From the NCBI RefSeq assembly GCF_004792695.1, contig NZ_SRXU01000004.1, forward strand, positions 1 to 64,000: 64,000 bases of DNA, read 5' to 3'. The position numbers and the translations under genes are program-made. The stretch comes from Sphingomonas naasensis (lineage in GTDB: Bacteria; Pseudomonadota; Alphaproteobacteria; Sphingomonadales; Sphingomonadaceae). The notes beneath the pieces were generated by a model. That model ran no database searches. It worked only from the letters and a program-made list of their open reading frames with translations, and had not been told where the DNA came from. Shown one piece after another: positions 42,727 through 51,956 of this stretch (within the stretch, counting starts at the first letter, position 1; each line of letters begins with the position of its first letter).

Positions 42727-43862
42727 TAGGCCATCAGCTCGACCGTGTGGTCGCGGTCGCTGCGCACCTTGCCCGCGGCGACGCGCGCCGCGGCGCGCAG
42801 GATCGCGGGCTCGCGCGCGAACATCCGGCGGATCGCGTCGGCCGCCGACAGCGCGTCGCGCGCTGCATAGGTCTCGGCGAAAAGCGGGTCGGCGAGTTCG
42901 GCGAAGCCGCCTTCGTCGGGTCCGATCAGCGGCAGTCCCGACGCCAGCGCCTCCGAGGCGACCAGCCCGAAAGGCTCGGCGTCGGAACCGTGGATCAGCG
43001 CGTCGCAGCTCGCCATGATCCGTGACAGGCGGACGCGGTCATAGACCGGGCGGAAGATGCGGATGTGCGGGCTGCCGGCGATGCGGTCCTCGAGCTGGCG
43101 GCGCTGCGGGCCGTCGCCGATCAGGATCAGGCCGACGGGCAAGTCGGTCGCCGCCGCCTCGACCGCGTCGATCACCAGCGGCCAGCGCTTCTCCTTGTGG
43201 TGCCTGCCGAGCCCGAGCAGCAAATGCCCCTCGGGCGGCAGGCCGCATTGCTCGAGCAGCGCGACGCGGAGCTTCTCGTCGCGCAGATCGGGCGAGAACC
43301 AGCTGCGCTCGATCCCCAGCGGCATCGACGCGTCGACATGCATGCCGCGCCGGCGGAAGCGCTTGGCGAGCGCGGGGCCGTTGGTGACGAACGCGTCGTA
43401 ATGGCCGAGGAAGCGGTTCATGTAGCGCGTGTACCAGGCGAAGGCGTTCTCGACCTGGATCGGGCTCGCGACGCTGTCGAGCCAGCGCTGCGGATAGGCG
43501 CCGATCTGGTCGCCATGCGCGAAGAACACCTTGAGCGACGGCCCCTTCCAGTTCGCCACCGTCCATGCCGGAAGCCAGGGCGAGCTGCATTCGAGGATGT
43601 CGGGCTGGAGCTCGTCGAGCAGCTTCCACACCGGCTCGTCCTTGACGAAGATGCAATAGTTGCGGTCGAGCACCAGCGGCGGCGCCTTGACCCAGAGGAT
43701 GCGGCCGCCGCCGGGGCGATCCTCGACGCCGTCCTCGAGCGCGGGGGCGATCACGGTCAGCTCATGGCCCATATCGGCCATGATCCCGATCTTGCGATCG
43801 ATATAGGTGCGCACACCGCCGCCGGTGGGCGAATAGAATTCGTTGACGTCAACGATGCGCAT
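42660..43862 (-). CDS. GT4-family glycosyltransferase (group 1)
   Basis: The 400-residue GT-B enzyme begins with a Gly-rich loop (EFYSPTGGGVRTYI) typical of retaining GT4 transferases and has the nucleotide-sugar motif EPFGLVASE in its C-terminal half. No membrane span is seen; it is probably cytosolic and membrane-associated. The donor and acceptor are unknown; transfer to lipid or polysaccharide is expected. It is the last gene of a three-gene unit with the membrane protein at 44384 and the DUF2141 gene at 43875. Confidence 0.88.
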   Translation of the reverse strand: MRIVDVNEFYSPTGGGVRTYIDRKIGIMADMGHELTVIAPALEDGVEDRPGGGRILWVKAPPLVLDRNYCIFVKDEPVWKLLDELQPDILECSSPWLPAWTVANWKGPSLKVFFAHGDQIGAYPQRWLDSVASPIQVENAFAWYTRYMNRFLGHYDAFVTNGPALAKRFRRRGMHVDASMPLGIERSWFSPDLRDEKLRVALLEQCGLPPEGHLLLGLGRHHKEKRWPLVIDAVEAAATDLPVGLILIGDGPQRRQLEDRIAGSPHIRIFRPVYDRVRLSRIMASCDALIHGSDAEPFGLVASEALASGLPLIGPDEGGFAELADPLFAETYAARDALSAADAIRRMFAREPAILRAAARVAAGKVRSDRDHTVELMAYYEGLLAARRAGTSPAALPGAA

Positions 43863-43874
43863 CGCGCCGGTTCC

Positions 43875-44387
43875 TCAGTCGAGCGGGCCGAAGCCGCCAA
43901 GGCCCTTCAGATATTGGGCGCGCACGGTGATCTGGCCGCCCGCGGCGGGGATGTTGACCATCGCCTGGCGCACCTTGGGCCGGCTGCGGCCGAGCCGCTG
44001 GTTGCTCGGGAAGCCGGCGCCGTCCTGCCAGAAGTTGAACTTGTTCTTGCCGTCGCGATCGTGCGTGAAGAGCAGCGCCCACACCCCGGGTCCCGGCGCG
44101 CGGATGCACAAGGTCACCGGGCCCGAAGCCGGCATCGGCGACCAGATCCGGCGCATCTGCTTGCCCTCGGCCTTGATCGTGCGATCGTCCTTGAGGAAGT
44201 CGTCCTCGTTCGCCGGATAGAGCTCGAGCTTGAGCCGCCCGGTGCGATCCTTGAGCCCGGTGACGTTGACGTAGAGCTTGGGGCCCGCGCCATGGGTGCA
44301 CGATCCGTCGATCGGATCCTGCGCGCGCGCCGCGCCGGGAAGCGCCAGTGCGGCCAGCGCGAGCGAGAAGAGTGCGGGGCGAATCAT
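43875..44387 (-). CDS. DUF2141 exported protein
   Basis: The 170-residue protein has a signal peptide (ALPGAARAQ) and a beta-sandwich-type DUF2141 domain with VNVTGLKDRTGRLKLELYP near its start and DRDGKNKFNFW toward the middle. Function of the family is unknown; members are common in sphingomonads beside glycosyltransferases. It overlaps the upstream membrane-protein gene by ATGA and lies 12 bp from the GT4 gene, so it is probably co-expressed. Confidence 0.82.
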   Translation of the reverse strand: MIRPALFSLALAALALPGAARAQDPIDGSCTHGAGPKLYVNVTGLKDRTGRLKLELYPANEDDFLKDDRTIKAEGKQMRRIWSPMPASGPVTLCIRAPGPGVWALLFTHDRDGKNKFNFWQDGAGFPSNQRLGRSRPKVRQAMVNIPAAGGQITVRAQYLKGLGGFGPLD

Positions 44388-45397
44388 TGCTTGTTCCTCG
44401 TGATCAGCGCGTGCGCGCTGAAGCCCGCGATCAGCGCGACGTGCGCGAGCAGGGTCAGCGCCGCGATCAGCGCCATCAGCTCGGACAGCGCCTCGCCCTG
44501 GCCGATCACCACCCCGGCGATCGTCGCGAAGGCGACCTCCTTGTTGGGGACCAGTGGCAGGCGCCAGACGAGCAGCCGGCCCGCGGCCATCAGCAGCCAG
44601 AAGCCGATCGAGACCTCGGGCAGCGCGAAATGCCATGCGACGGCGATGAGGAACGACCCGGTGAGGATGCGCGTGCAGTGCACTGCGAAGATCCACCACA
44701 GGCTGCTCCGCGGCAGCGAGAACACCCGCCGCGAGAAGATCATGAAGGGAAGCGAGGTCGCGACGATGATCGCGATCGATCCCCATACCCAGTTCTGCTG
44801 GACATGGGTGAGCAGTCCCATCCCGAACGGTGCGGCGAGCAGGATCATCGCCAGCGTGACCGCGTTGCCCGCGATCGCCGAGAGGATCGTGACGTCCTTG
44901 ACCGCGCCGAAGGGGGCGGCGACCATCTGGGTGCGCTGGCGCGCCCAGGCGTAGAAATAGGCCTCGCCCGAATAGCCGACGAGCACTTCGTTCGAGATGC
45001 GCTTCTTGTGGAGCGCGGCCATGCCGGCGAGCGGGATGTCCCACAGCCGCTTGAAGATCACATAGTCGAAGGTCGGCGGGCCGAGATAATAGAGCAGCAG
45101 CGCGATGTAGAAGAGCGGGTTGCCTGGCAGCCGCCGCGACAGGCCGGCAAGGCCCGAATCGAACAGCTCGTGCGCCAGCGCGCCGATCATCAGCAGCGTC
45201 AGCGCCCCGCCGAGCAGCATCGGCCAGCGGCGCTTGATCTTTTCGACGGGCTCGAGCCCGGCGAGGTCGGGCGCGCCCGCCAAGGGGGCTTCGACAGCGC
45301 TGGTGTTCACCGAAGCCTCCACTGCTGGTTCGTTCACTGGATCATTTCCGCTGCAGACACGCCTAAACAAATTTCGCTTTGTTTCCGCGTCTTGCAT
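44384..45397 (-). CDS. Polytopic membrane protein of unknown function
   Basis: The 337-residue protein has a soluble N-terminal stretch of about 58 residues and then seven or eight predicted membrane helices. Its pattern is loosely like the flippase half of lysylphosphatidylglycerol synthase, but I cannot confirm the family. Operon position before DUF2141 and GT4 suggests a role in handling a lipid or a glycolipid intermediate. Several in-frame ATGs exist; an N-terminus closer to the first helix is possible. The gap to the divergent GT4 gene is 104 bp and holds a TTGACA at 45436 without a clear minus 10 partner. Confidence 0.6.
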   Translation of the reverse strand: MQDAETKRNLFRRVCSGNDPVNEPAVEASVNTSAVEAPLAGAPDLAGLEPVEKIKRRWPMLLGGALTLLMIGALAHELFDSGLAGLSRRLPGNPLFYIALLLYYLGPPTFDYVIFKRLWDIPLAGMAALHKKRISNEVLVGYSGEAYFYAWARQRTQMVAAPFGAVKDVTILSAIAGNAVTLAMILLAAPFGMGLLTHVQQNWVWGSIAIIVATSLPFMIFSRRVFSLPRSSLWWIFAVHCTRILTGSFLIAVAWHFALPEVSIGFWLLMAAGRLLVWRLPLVPNKEVAFATIAGVVIGQGEALSELMALIAALTLLAHVALIAGFSAHALITRNKQ

Positions 45398-45501
45398 CGC
45401 CCTCCCGATATGCGCGCCCGTGCGGAAGTGGCGGATTGACAGCAGAATGCGGTTTATTGCGGGGGCGATTTGGGCCTAAGGATGGCAAACCGCAAGGGCA
45501 T

Positions 45502-46593
45502 ATGTTGCACCGCATCTATTCCGAAACCGCGCAACACATCCTCAGCTGCGCCCAGACGATGCGCGGCGGCGGAGTCGAGCGCGCGCTGTTGCGCATGGCC
45601 GAGGGCTGGTTGCGCAGCGGCCGCCGGGTCACGTTGGTGCTCGGCAGCGACGAAGGCCCGTTGGCGGCGGAGATCCCCGAGGGCATTGAGCTGATCCGGC
45701 TCGGCGACGCGCGCTATTCGGCGCTGTTCCGGCTCGGCGCGCATGTCCGCGCCGCCGCGCCCGATCTGATCTTCTGCCCGGGCAACCACTATAGCGCGGT
45801 CGCCGCGCTGACCCGGCTCGACCTCGGCCGCGCCTGTCCGCCGATCGTCGCCAAGGTCTCGAACGCGCTGGTCCGGCCCGAACAGGGCGCGGTCGCCGCA
45901 TGGGGATATCGGCGCTGGCTACGGCTCCATCCGCGCTTCCTCGATCATGTCGTCGCGATGACCCCGGCGATGGCGGCCGAGGCAGAGGCGGAGATGCGAA
46001 TGCCATCCGATCGCGTCAGTGTGATCGCCAACCCCCCGGCTATGCCGCGGCCGGACGCCGCCCCCGTGGCGCTCCCCGCGGGGCGTTACATTCTCGGCGT
46101 CGGCCGGCTCGAGCCGCAGAAACGCTGGGACCGGCTGATCGATGCGCTGGCGCGAGTCGCCGACCCGCAGGTGCGGCTCGTGATCCTCGGCGAAGGCAGC
46201 CTGCGCGGCGCGCTCGAAGCGCAGGTCGCGCGGCTCGGCCTCGCCGGCCGGGTGTCGCTGCCGGGCCATGCCGGCGATCCGCTCCCTGCGCTGGCGGGCG
46301 CCGCGCTGGCGGTGCTGACCTCGGACTATGAAGGCGTCCCCGGCGTGCTGCGCGAGGCGCTGTCGGTCGGCACGCCGGTGATCTCGACCGAATCGAGCGT
46401 GGCGGTGCGCGAGATCGTCACCGGTCCCGAGCTCGGTGATGTCGTTGCGCGCGCGGATGGCGACGGGCTCGTCGCCGCGCTGAACCGGTGGCTCGATCCC
46501 GCGGCGCGACGACCCGCGCCGGTTGCGGCGCAGGGGGATTCGATCGCCGACTATCTCGCGCTGTTCGACAGGCAGGTTGCGGCCCGGCGTTGA
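45502..46593 (+). CDS. GT4-family glycosyltransferase
   Basis: The 363-residue GT-B enzyme has MRGGGVERALL near the N-terminus (the Gly loop), ILGVGRLEPQKRWD in the interdomain segment and EGVPGVLREALSVGTPVIS, the C-terminal nucleotide-sugar motif with two Glu residues. No signal or membrane span is present. Donor and acceptor are unknown. The start at 45502 has AAGGG close upstream; the open frame 123 nt further upstream overlaps the divergent gene and is less likely. Confidence 0.87.
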   Translation: MLHRIYSETAQHILSCAQTMRGGGVERALLRMAEGWLRSGRRVTLVLGSDEGPLAAEIPEGIELIRLGDARYSALFRLGAHVRAAAPDLIFCPGNHYSAVAALTRLDLGRACPPIVAKVSNALVRPEQGAVAAWGYRRWLRLHPRFLDHVVAMTPAMAAEAEAEMRMPSDRVSVIANPPAMPRPDAAPVALPAGRYILGVGRLEPQKRWDRLIDALARVADPQVRLVILGEGSLRGALEAQVARLGLAGRVSLPGHAGDPLPALAGAALAVLTSDYEGVPGVLREALSVGTPVISTESSVAVREIVTGPELGDVVARADGDGLVAALNRWLDPAARRPAPVAAQGDSIADYLALFDRQVAARR

Positions 46594-46674
46594 ATCGCGT
46601 GCTTCGGCGAAAGCCGGCGCGCGGGATGGCGGATATCGAATTCGCCAACGCTCCAGCCTTCGCGGAGCACGGAG

Positions 46675-48717
46675 CTATCGCATCCGATACCGCAGCCCGA
46701 ACCAAAGCGTCCGCGGCGTTGCGCGTTCGATCACGCCGGGCCCACTGATCCCGGCCTCTATACGCGTGTCGGTCAGGTTCTCGGCGCGTGCTTCGGCGCT
46801 CAGACTGCGGGTCAGCGGCACCGCGGCGGTCGCATCGAAGGTCAGCGCGTCGGCCAGCGCGCGGCTGTTCTGGTCGTCCTCGAATTGCGGCGAAGCATAG
46901 CGCGCGGTGAGCGCTCCGCCGAGCATGTCGCGATGCCAGCCGAGTGTAGCCGAGGCCTGGTGCCGTGCGGTCTGCGCCGGACGCAGCCCGTCGAGCGCGG
47001 CAGCGGCGCCGGCGGCATGCACGCGCGAATCGGCGAAGGCATAGGACGCCGCCACGCTGATCGCGCCGGCCGCATAGCGCGCATCGAGCTCGATGCCGCG
47101 GGCTTCGACCGCATCGAGATTCTGCCGCTGACGATAGACCCCCGCAGCCGAGACAAAGCCGACGCCCGGGAAGCTGCCCGGGCCGCTGGCGAGGGTGACG
47201 TTGGCGATCGCGTCGTCGAGCCGGTTCCAATAGCCGGTGGTGCGCAGGATCAGCCCCGGTGTCGCATGCCAGTCGAGCCCGATCTCGGCGCCGGTCAGCC
47301 GCTCGGGATCGAGCGCGGCATTGGCGGCGGTGGCGTCGGCGCCGACGCGGAACGGGCGGTAGAGCTCGTTGAGCGTCGGCAGTCGCCAGCCGCGATAGCC
47401 GGCGGCGCGCAGCGTGATCGCGCCGATCGCCCACGCCGCGCCGATGCGCCCGGTTGCCTCGGTGCCGTGGCGATTCGCGAAAGCGAGGTTGGTGAGCGCC
47501 GCGCCCCCCGCGAGCGGCCGCTCGACGAGGGACCCGTCGGCGATGGTCCAGCGATCGAGCCGACCGCCGGCGCTCAGCGTCAGCGGTCCGGCTTCGTAGC
47601 TCGCGTCGACGAAGCCACCCAGCGTCGTGGTCTCGCCCCCGGCGACACGACGGCGGGTCGGGGCGCCGGCGACGAAGCTGTACAGTTCCTGCGTGCGCCC
47701 GGAGACATTGCGGACGTCGCTGCCCAGCCGCAGCGTCACACCGCGGCCGATCGGCGGGGCGATCTCGATCCGCCCGCCGATCCCGGTCGCGGGGACGTTA
47801 TATTGGTCGAGCGTCGGCGACGCGGCGGTGCGCGCATCGTCGACGCTGGCAAATCCGCTCGCGAACTGACGGGCCTGGACATAGGCCAGCGCCGACCATT
47901 CCCAACCGCCGCGCTTGACCAGCCGGATGCTCGCATCGGCGCCGTCGCTGGCGACGCGGGTGAAGGCGACGCCGCGGTCGCGCCGGTCGGTGAAGGCGGT
48001 GAGGTTGGTCTGGAGCTCGGCGCCGCCTCCGATGTCGGCGACTCCGCGCAGCGCGATGCTCGCCTGCTCGTATGGCGCGGCGCGATCGGCGGGGCCGCGA
48101 TCTTCGGCGACCACCGGCACGAAGCCGTCGCCGCGGGCATATTGGCCGGCGAGGGTGAAGAAGCCGCTGCCGAGCGGCGCCGAGGCGAGCGCGGTCGCGT
48201 CGACGCTGTCGCGGTTGCCCCAGGCGGCGCGCAGCTGCAGCGGTCCGAAGTCGCCCGGCGATCCGCTGGTCAGCGCGATCGTCCCGGCCAGCGCCCCCGG
48301 CCCGGCATAACCGCTGCCGCCGCCGCGGGTGACCCGGATCGCGGCGAGCCGTTCGGGCGCCCAGGCGGGAAAGGCGACCCAGCCGCCGAACGGATCGCTC
48401 TGCGGCACGCCGTCGAGCAGGATCAGCGCGCGGCTAGAGGCATTGCCGCCGAGCCCGCGCAAGGTCACGCCCTGGCTGGTCGGGTGCGCCGAGCGCGAAT
48501 CCGATCGGCGGAACTGCGCCACGCCCGCGGCGTCGCGCAGCGCATCCTCGATGCGGTTGCTGGCGGTGGCGGTCAGCCGCTCGCGGTCGAGCGTCACCAC
48601 GTCATAGGCCGCATCCCCCGGCGGCGCGTCGAGCCCGCGGCCGGTGATCACGATCGTGTCGGGCGCGGTCTGGGCAAGGACGGGGACGGGCAGGGCAATG
48701 AGCGCTGCCGCAAGCAT
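46675..48717 (-). CDS. TonB-dependent outer-membrane receptor
   Basis: The 680-residue protein has a short signal peptide (ALPVPVLAQ), a TonB-box-like DTIVITGRG, a plug domain (about residues 40-150, with ALILLDGVPQSDPFGG) and a 22-strand barrel. It imports a large or scarce ligand across the outer membrane with energy from TonB. The barrel ends RYRMR rather than in Phe, which is uncommon. I chose ATG 48717, with GGGGAG 7 nt upstream; the frame continues to 48846. No cobalamin riboswitch or Fur box could be recognised upstream, so the ligand is unknown. Confidence 0.9.
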   Translation of the reverse strand: MLAAALIALPVPVLAQTAPDTIVITGRGLDAPPGDAAYDVVTLDRERLTATASNRIEDALRDAAGVAQFRRSDSRSAHPTSQGVTLRGLGGNASSRALILLDGVPQSDPFGGWVAFPAWAPERLAAIRVTRGGGSGYAGPGALAGTIALTSGSPGDFGPLQLRAAWGNRDSVDATALASAPLGSGFFTLAGQYARGDGFVPVVAEDRGPADRAAPYEQASIALRGVADIGGGAELQTNLTAFTDRRDRGVAFTRVASDGADASIRLVKRGGWEWSALAYVQARQFASGFASVDDARTAASPTLDQYNVPATGIGGRIEIAPPIGRGVTLRLGSDVRNVSGRTQELYSFVAGAPTRRRVAGGETTTLGGFVDASYEAGPLTLSAGGRLDRWTIADGSLVERPLAGGAALTNLAFANRHGTEATGRIGAAWAIGAITLRAAGYRGWRLPTLNELYRPFRVGADATAANAALDPERLTGAEIGLDWHATPGLILRTTGYWNRLDDAIANVTLASGPGSFPGVGFVSAAGVYRQRQNLDAVEARGIELDARYAAGAISVAASYAFADSRVHAAGAAAALDGLRPAQTARHQASATLGWHRDMLGGALTARYASPQFEDDQNSRALADALTFDATAAVPLTRSLSAEARAENLTDTRIEAGISGPGVIERATPRTLWFGLRYRMR

Positions 48718-48802
48718 CAAGCCGCTCCCCTTCAGGGACGGGATTGGGGCGGGGCCGTGCCCCGGGCGATCGGTCTTTGCGAGATGGCCGAGCTCCACCC
48801 CC

Positions 48803-48828
48803 AGCCCCTCCCCCGAGGGGGAGGGGCT
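48803..48828. repeat. GC-rich hairpin with 11-bp perfect stem
   Basis: AGCCCCTCCCC (48803-48813) pairs with GGGGAGGGGCT (48818-48828) over a 4-nt CGAG loop. It lies 10 nt beyond the maiA stop and about 85 bp upstream of the receptor start. A TTT follows on the forward strand, where no gene is present, so it does not look like a terminator for maiA. Confidence 0.6.
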
Positions 48829-48838
48829 TTGCGTTCGG

Positions 48839-49474
48839 CTAGACATTCGGCGCCACGCGATCCGGATGCGCGGCGGCGAACGGCTCGATCGCCTGCGCCG
48901 CGGCGTCGGCGCGCACCAGCCTGGGAAAAGCGTCGAGCGGCGTGGCGAAGCGGCGCGCGTTGAACATCTGGGGGACGAGGAACACGTCGGCTATATCGGG
49001 CGCCGCGCCACCGAGGAACGGCCCCGCATTGTCGTCGGCGCCGGCCATCGCCTCGAGCGCGGCGAAGCCCTCGGCGATCCAGTGGCGCGTCCATTCGTCG
49101 CGCGCTTCGTCCGCGATGCCCATGGCCTTGAGCTTGCGCATCACCCGAAGGTTGTTGAGCGGGTGGATATCGGCGGCGACCACCAGCGCTTTCGCGAGCG
49201 CGACGGCGCGCGCGTCGGGGTCGGCGGGGATCAGTCGCGGCTCCGGATGGCGCGCATCGAGCCAGTCGATGATCGCGAGGCTCTGGGTCAACACCTTGCC
49301 CTCCACCTCGAGCGCGGGAACCAGGCCCTGCGGATTGAGCGCGAGATGCGCGGGGCTGCGCTGCTGGTTCTCGAGCAGCATCACCTCGCGGCGTTCGTAG
49401 GCGATTCCCTTGAGGTTGAGCGCGATGCGGACGCGATAGGCCGCCGACGAGCGGAAATAGTCATGAAGCAGCAT
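48839..49474 (-). CDS. maiA: Maleylacetoacetate isomerase (zeta-class GST)
   Basis: The 211-residue protein has the zeta-GST active-site motif SSAAYRVRIAL at residues 9-19, the thioredoxin-like first domain and a helical second domain. It isomerises maleylacetoacetate to fumarylacetoacetate with glutathione in tyrosine/homogentisate breakdown, or maleylpyruvate in gentisate breakdown. The usual partner genes hmgA or fahA are not in this window, so the exact substrate is inferred. It follows the AI-2E transporter gene by 18 bp. Confidence 0.9.
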   Translation of the reverse strand: MLLHDYFRSSAAYRVRIALNLKGIAYERREVMLLENQQRSPAHLALNPQGLVPALEVEGKVLTQSLAIIDWLDARHPEPRLIPADPDARAVALAKALVVAADIHPLNNLRVMRKLKAMGIADEARDEWTRHWIAEGFAALEAMAGADDNAGPFLGGAAPDIADVFLVPQMFNARRFATPLDAFPRLVRADAAAQAIEPFAAAHPDRVAPNV

Positions 49475-49492
49475 GCGAACCTCCCCGGTCGC

Positions 49493-50662
49493 TCAGGTAA
49501 CGGGGGGCTGCCCCGGCGGTTCCGCGATCGTCGCCGCGCCGGCCACCGTGTCGCGGTGGCGGATGCGCCAGTGAAAGCCGCGGGGCTCCTTCGCGCTGGC
49601 CCGCGCGGCGCGCTCGGCCTCGCTCTCGAGCGCGACCTTGATCATCGCGACGATCGGATCGGCGAGCGCCAGCCCCATGAAGCCGAACAAGGTGCTGGCG
49701 AGGATCTGCGCCGAGAGCGTCAGCGCCGGTGGCAGGTCGACGGTCTTCTTGGCGACCAGCGGAATCAGCACATAGCCGTCGAAGGTCTGCACCCCGAAAT
49801 AGACCGCGATCGCCCACAGGCCCTGGTCCTGCCCGGCGCTGAACCCCACCGAGATCATCAGCACGCCGCTGACGAACGCACCGATATTGGGGATGAAGGC
49901 GAGGATGCCGGTGATGATCCCGAGCAGCATCGCCATCGGCACGCCGGCGATGCTGAGCAGGATCCACGTCAAAATGCCTTCGAACACCATGCCGAGCAGG
50001 CGGCCGCCGAGCAGCACGCGCAGCGTCCGCGCCATCCGGCCGATCGTCACGGAGAAATCGTCGCGCGCGTCGACCGGCACCATCCATTGCAGCCCGCGCT
50101 CGTAGATGCGCGGCTCGATCGCGACGAACAGTCCAATCGACAGCACCATCAACAGGCTCGCCGCGGCGCCGATCACCGATCCCACCGCCGAGGTCAGCCG
50201 GCCGATCGAGCCGAGTGCCTGCTGGGCGATGCCGGTCAGGTCGGAGCGGCCCGGCATCAGTCCGAGGCTCGAGATCCATTCGACGACGCGATTGCCCTGG
50301 ATCTCCAGCGTCGTACGCAGTTGCTCTGCCTGCAACGCGATCTGCACGCCGGTCAGGTAGAAGACGCTGACGATGAAGGCGAGGACGAGCAGCACGACGA
50401 TCATCAGCCGCAGCCCGCGCGGGATCGGCAGCACCCGGCCGAGCAGCCGCGTGCCGCCGTCGAGCATCGAGGCGACGACGAGGCCGCCGAAGATGATCAG
50501 CAGCGGCTGGATCAGCAGCACGATCAGCGCGACGCCGATCGCCAGCCCGAACCACACCGAGGCGCGCTTCAATTCGGCGCGCACGATCGGATCGCGCAGC
50601 TCGTTGGGGCCGGGCTCCTGCACGACGTTGATGCCTTCGCTCTCGGGGGAATCGGCGGTCAT
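49493..50662 (-). CDS. AI-2E/PerM-family membrane transporter
   Basis: The 389-residue protein has about eight predicted membrane helices, with a long amphipathic region in the middle and the family-type helix pair IITGILAFIPNIGAF near residue 260. Family members export autoinducer-2, other small molecules or act as Na/H antiporters, so the name does not settle the function. Its ATG overlaps the lepB stop by ATGA, so it is translationally coupled to signal peptidase. Confidence 0.87.
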   Translation of the reverse strand: MTADSPESEGINVVQEPGPNELRDPIVRAELKRASVWFGLAIGVALIVLLIQPLLIIFGGLVVASMLDGGTRLLGRVLPIPRGLRLMIVVLLVLAFIVSVFYLTGVQIALQAEQLRTTLEIQGNRVVEWISSLGLMPGRSDLTGIAQQALGSIGRLTSAVGSVIGAAASLLMVLSIGLFVAIEPRIYERGLQWMVPVDARDDFSVTIGRMARTLRVLLGGRLLGMVFEGILTWILLSIAGVPMAMLLGIITGILAFIPNIGAFVSGVLMISVGFSAGQDQGLWAIAVYFGVQTFDGYVLIPLVAKKTVDLPPALTLSAQILASTLFGFMGLALADPIVAMIKVALESEAERAARASAKEPRGFHWRIRHRDTVAGAATIAEPPGQPPVT

Positions 50663-51540
50663 TGGGGGTCCTGCGTCGGATGGAGCGACGTGCCGGCGCG
50701 GCCCCGCCGGAAGGATTGGGGCCAGCTCAGCGGATTGGCGCTGGCGCTGCCGTCGAGCGAGAAGGTGATGAATTCGGCGCGCCCGCCGATATTCTCCCAC
50801 GGCACCGGTCCGCCGAGCCCGTTCTCGGCGAGCGAGAAGCGGCTGTCGGCGCTGTTGTCGCGATTGTCGCCCATCAGGAAGACGCGGTCCTGCGGAACGC
50901 GGATCTCGGCGTAATTGTCGCGCGGGCTCCAGCCCTTGTCGACGGTGTCGTACGAGCGGCCATTGGGGAGCGTCTCGCGAAAGATCGGCAGCCGGCAGAC
51001 CTGCTTGCCGCCGGGCAGGGTGGTCAACAGTCCGGGATAATGATCGGCATCGCAGCGCGTATTGGCGTCGACCGGAATGTCGCGCGTTCCCATCGCGCGG
51101 CGGGGGACGGGCTTGCCGTTGAGCCAGACCACGCCTTCGCGCACCGCGATCGTGTCGCCGGGGAGGCCGATGACGCGTTTGATATAGTCGGTGCGCGTCC
51201 CCGGCGGAGTGACGATCACCACGTCGCCGCGCTCGGGCAGACGCCCGAACAGCCGGCCGCGGATCGGCGGCAACAGATGGAAGGTCGGGGTGACGAAACT
51301 GTATCCATAGGGAAATTTGGTGACGACCAGCCGGTCGCCGACCAACAGCCCCGGCATCATCGATTCGGAAGGGATGTAGAAGGGCTTGGCGACGAAGCTG
51401 TGGAAGCCGAGCACGGCCAGCACCAGCCACAATATGCCGCGCAGCTCGGCCCACCAATCGGTGCCGCGGCCGCCCTCGGCGGCGCTCTCCTCGAAACCCT
51501 GTTCGTCGCTCAACGCCAACTCATCCGCGGCCATGGCCAT
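50659..51540 (-). CDS. lepB: Signal peptidase I
   Basis: The 293-residue type I signal peptidase cleaves signal peptides from exported proteins at the outer face of the inner membrane. The catalytic Ser60 lies in PSESMMP, Lys121 in YIKRVIGLPGD, and the box E motif GDNRDNSADSR follows. One membrane anchor spans about residues 34-50, after a soluble N-terminus. The stop of acpS overlaps the ATG at 51540 (TGATG). An in-frame TTG at 51543 and an ATG at 51534 are alternative starts. Confidence 0.95.
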   Translation of the reverse strand: MAMAADELALSDEQGFEESAAEGGRGTDWWAELRGILWLVLAVLGFHSFVAKPFYIPSESMMPGLLVGDRLVVTKFPYGYSFVTPTFHLLPPIRGRLFGRLPERGDVVIVTPPGTRTDYIKRVIGLPGDTIAVREGVVWLNGKPVPRRAMGTRDIPVDANTRCDADHYPGLLTTLPGGKQVCRLPIFRETLPNGRSYDTVDKGWSPRDNYAEIRVPQDRVFLMGDNRDNSADSRFSLAENGLGGPVPWENIGGRAEFITFSLDGSASANPLSWPQSFRRGRAGTSLHPTQDPQ

Positions 51541-51953
51541 CAATCGTCCTTCCCGACCGCGATCGCCTCGATCATCACCATGGCGAAGGCCCAGGGATGA
51601 TCGTCGGTCAGGGTGAGATGCACCTTCGCGACGTGGCCGTCGGGAGTGAGGGCGTCAAGCCTCGCCTTCGCGCCTCCGGTCAACGCCAGCGTCGGCGCAC
51701 CCGAGGGCGCGTTGACGACACCGATGTCCTTGAGGAACACCCCCTGTTTGAACCCGGTTCCGACCGCCTTGGAAAAGGCCTCCTTGGCGGCGAAGCGCTT
51801 GGCGAGTGTCGCGGCATAATTGTGTGGGCGCCGCGCCGCCTTTTTCAGCTCGATCTCGGTGAAGGCGCGCGCCTCGAAGCGGGCGCCGAACCGGTCGAGC
51901 GAGGACTGGATCCGCTCGATGTTACACAGGTCCGAACCGAGGCCGAGGATCAT
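51540..51953 (-). CDS. acpS: Holo-[acyl-carrier-protein] synthase
   Basis: The 137-residue enzyme transfers 4'-phosphopantetheine from coenzyme A to acyl carrier protein. It starts [15 protein letters not shown], with the Mg-binding Asp in GSDL, and has the second Mg-binding Glu in [11 protein letters not shown], both conserved in AcpS. I chose the ATG at 51953 over one 15 nt upstream. The Shine-Dalgarno GAGAGGGA lies inside the stem of the adjacent hairpin element. It is coupled to lepB by a TGATG overlap. Confidence 0.95.
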   Translation of the reverse strand: MILGLGSDLCNIERIQSSLDRFGARFEARAFTEIELKKAARRPHNYAATLAKRFAAKEAFSKAVGTGFKQGVFLKDIGVVNAPSGAPTLALTGGAKARLDALTPDGHVAKVHLTLTDDHPWAFAMVMIEAIAVGKDD

Positions 51954-51956
51954 GAT

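Noticed and set aside
45436..45480. Promoter from the TTGACA at 45436 for the GT4 gene
   Set aside because: No acceptable minus 10 box lies 15-19 bp downstream; kept only as a remark.
48718..48838. Cobalamin riboswitch upstream of the TonB-dependent receptor
   Set aside because: The leader shows only a GC-rich hairpin; I could not find a B12-box-like core.
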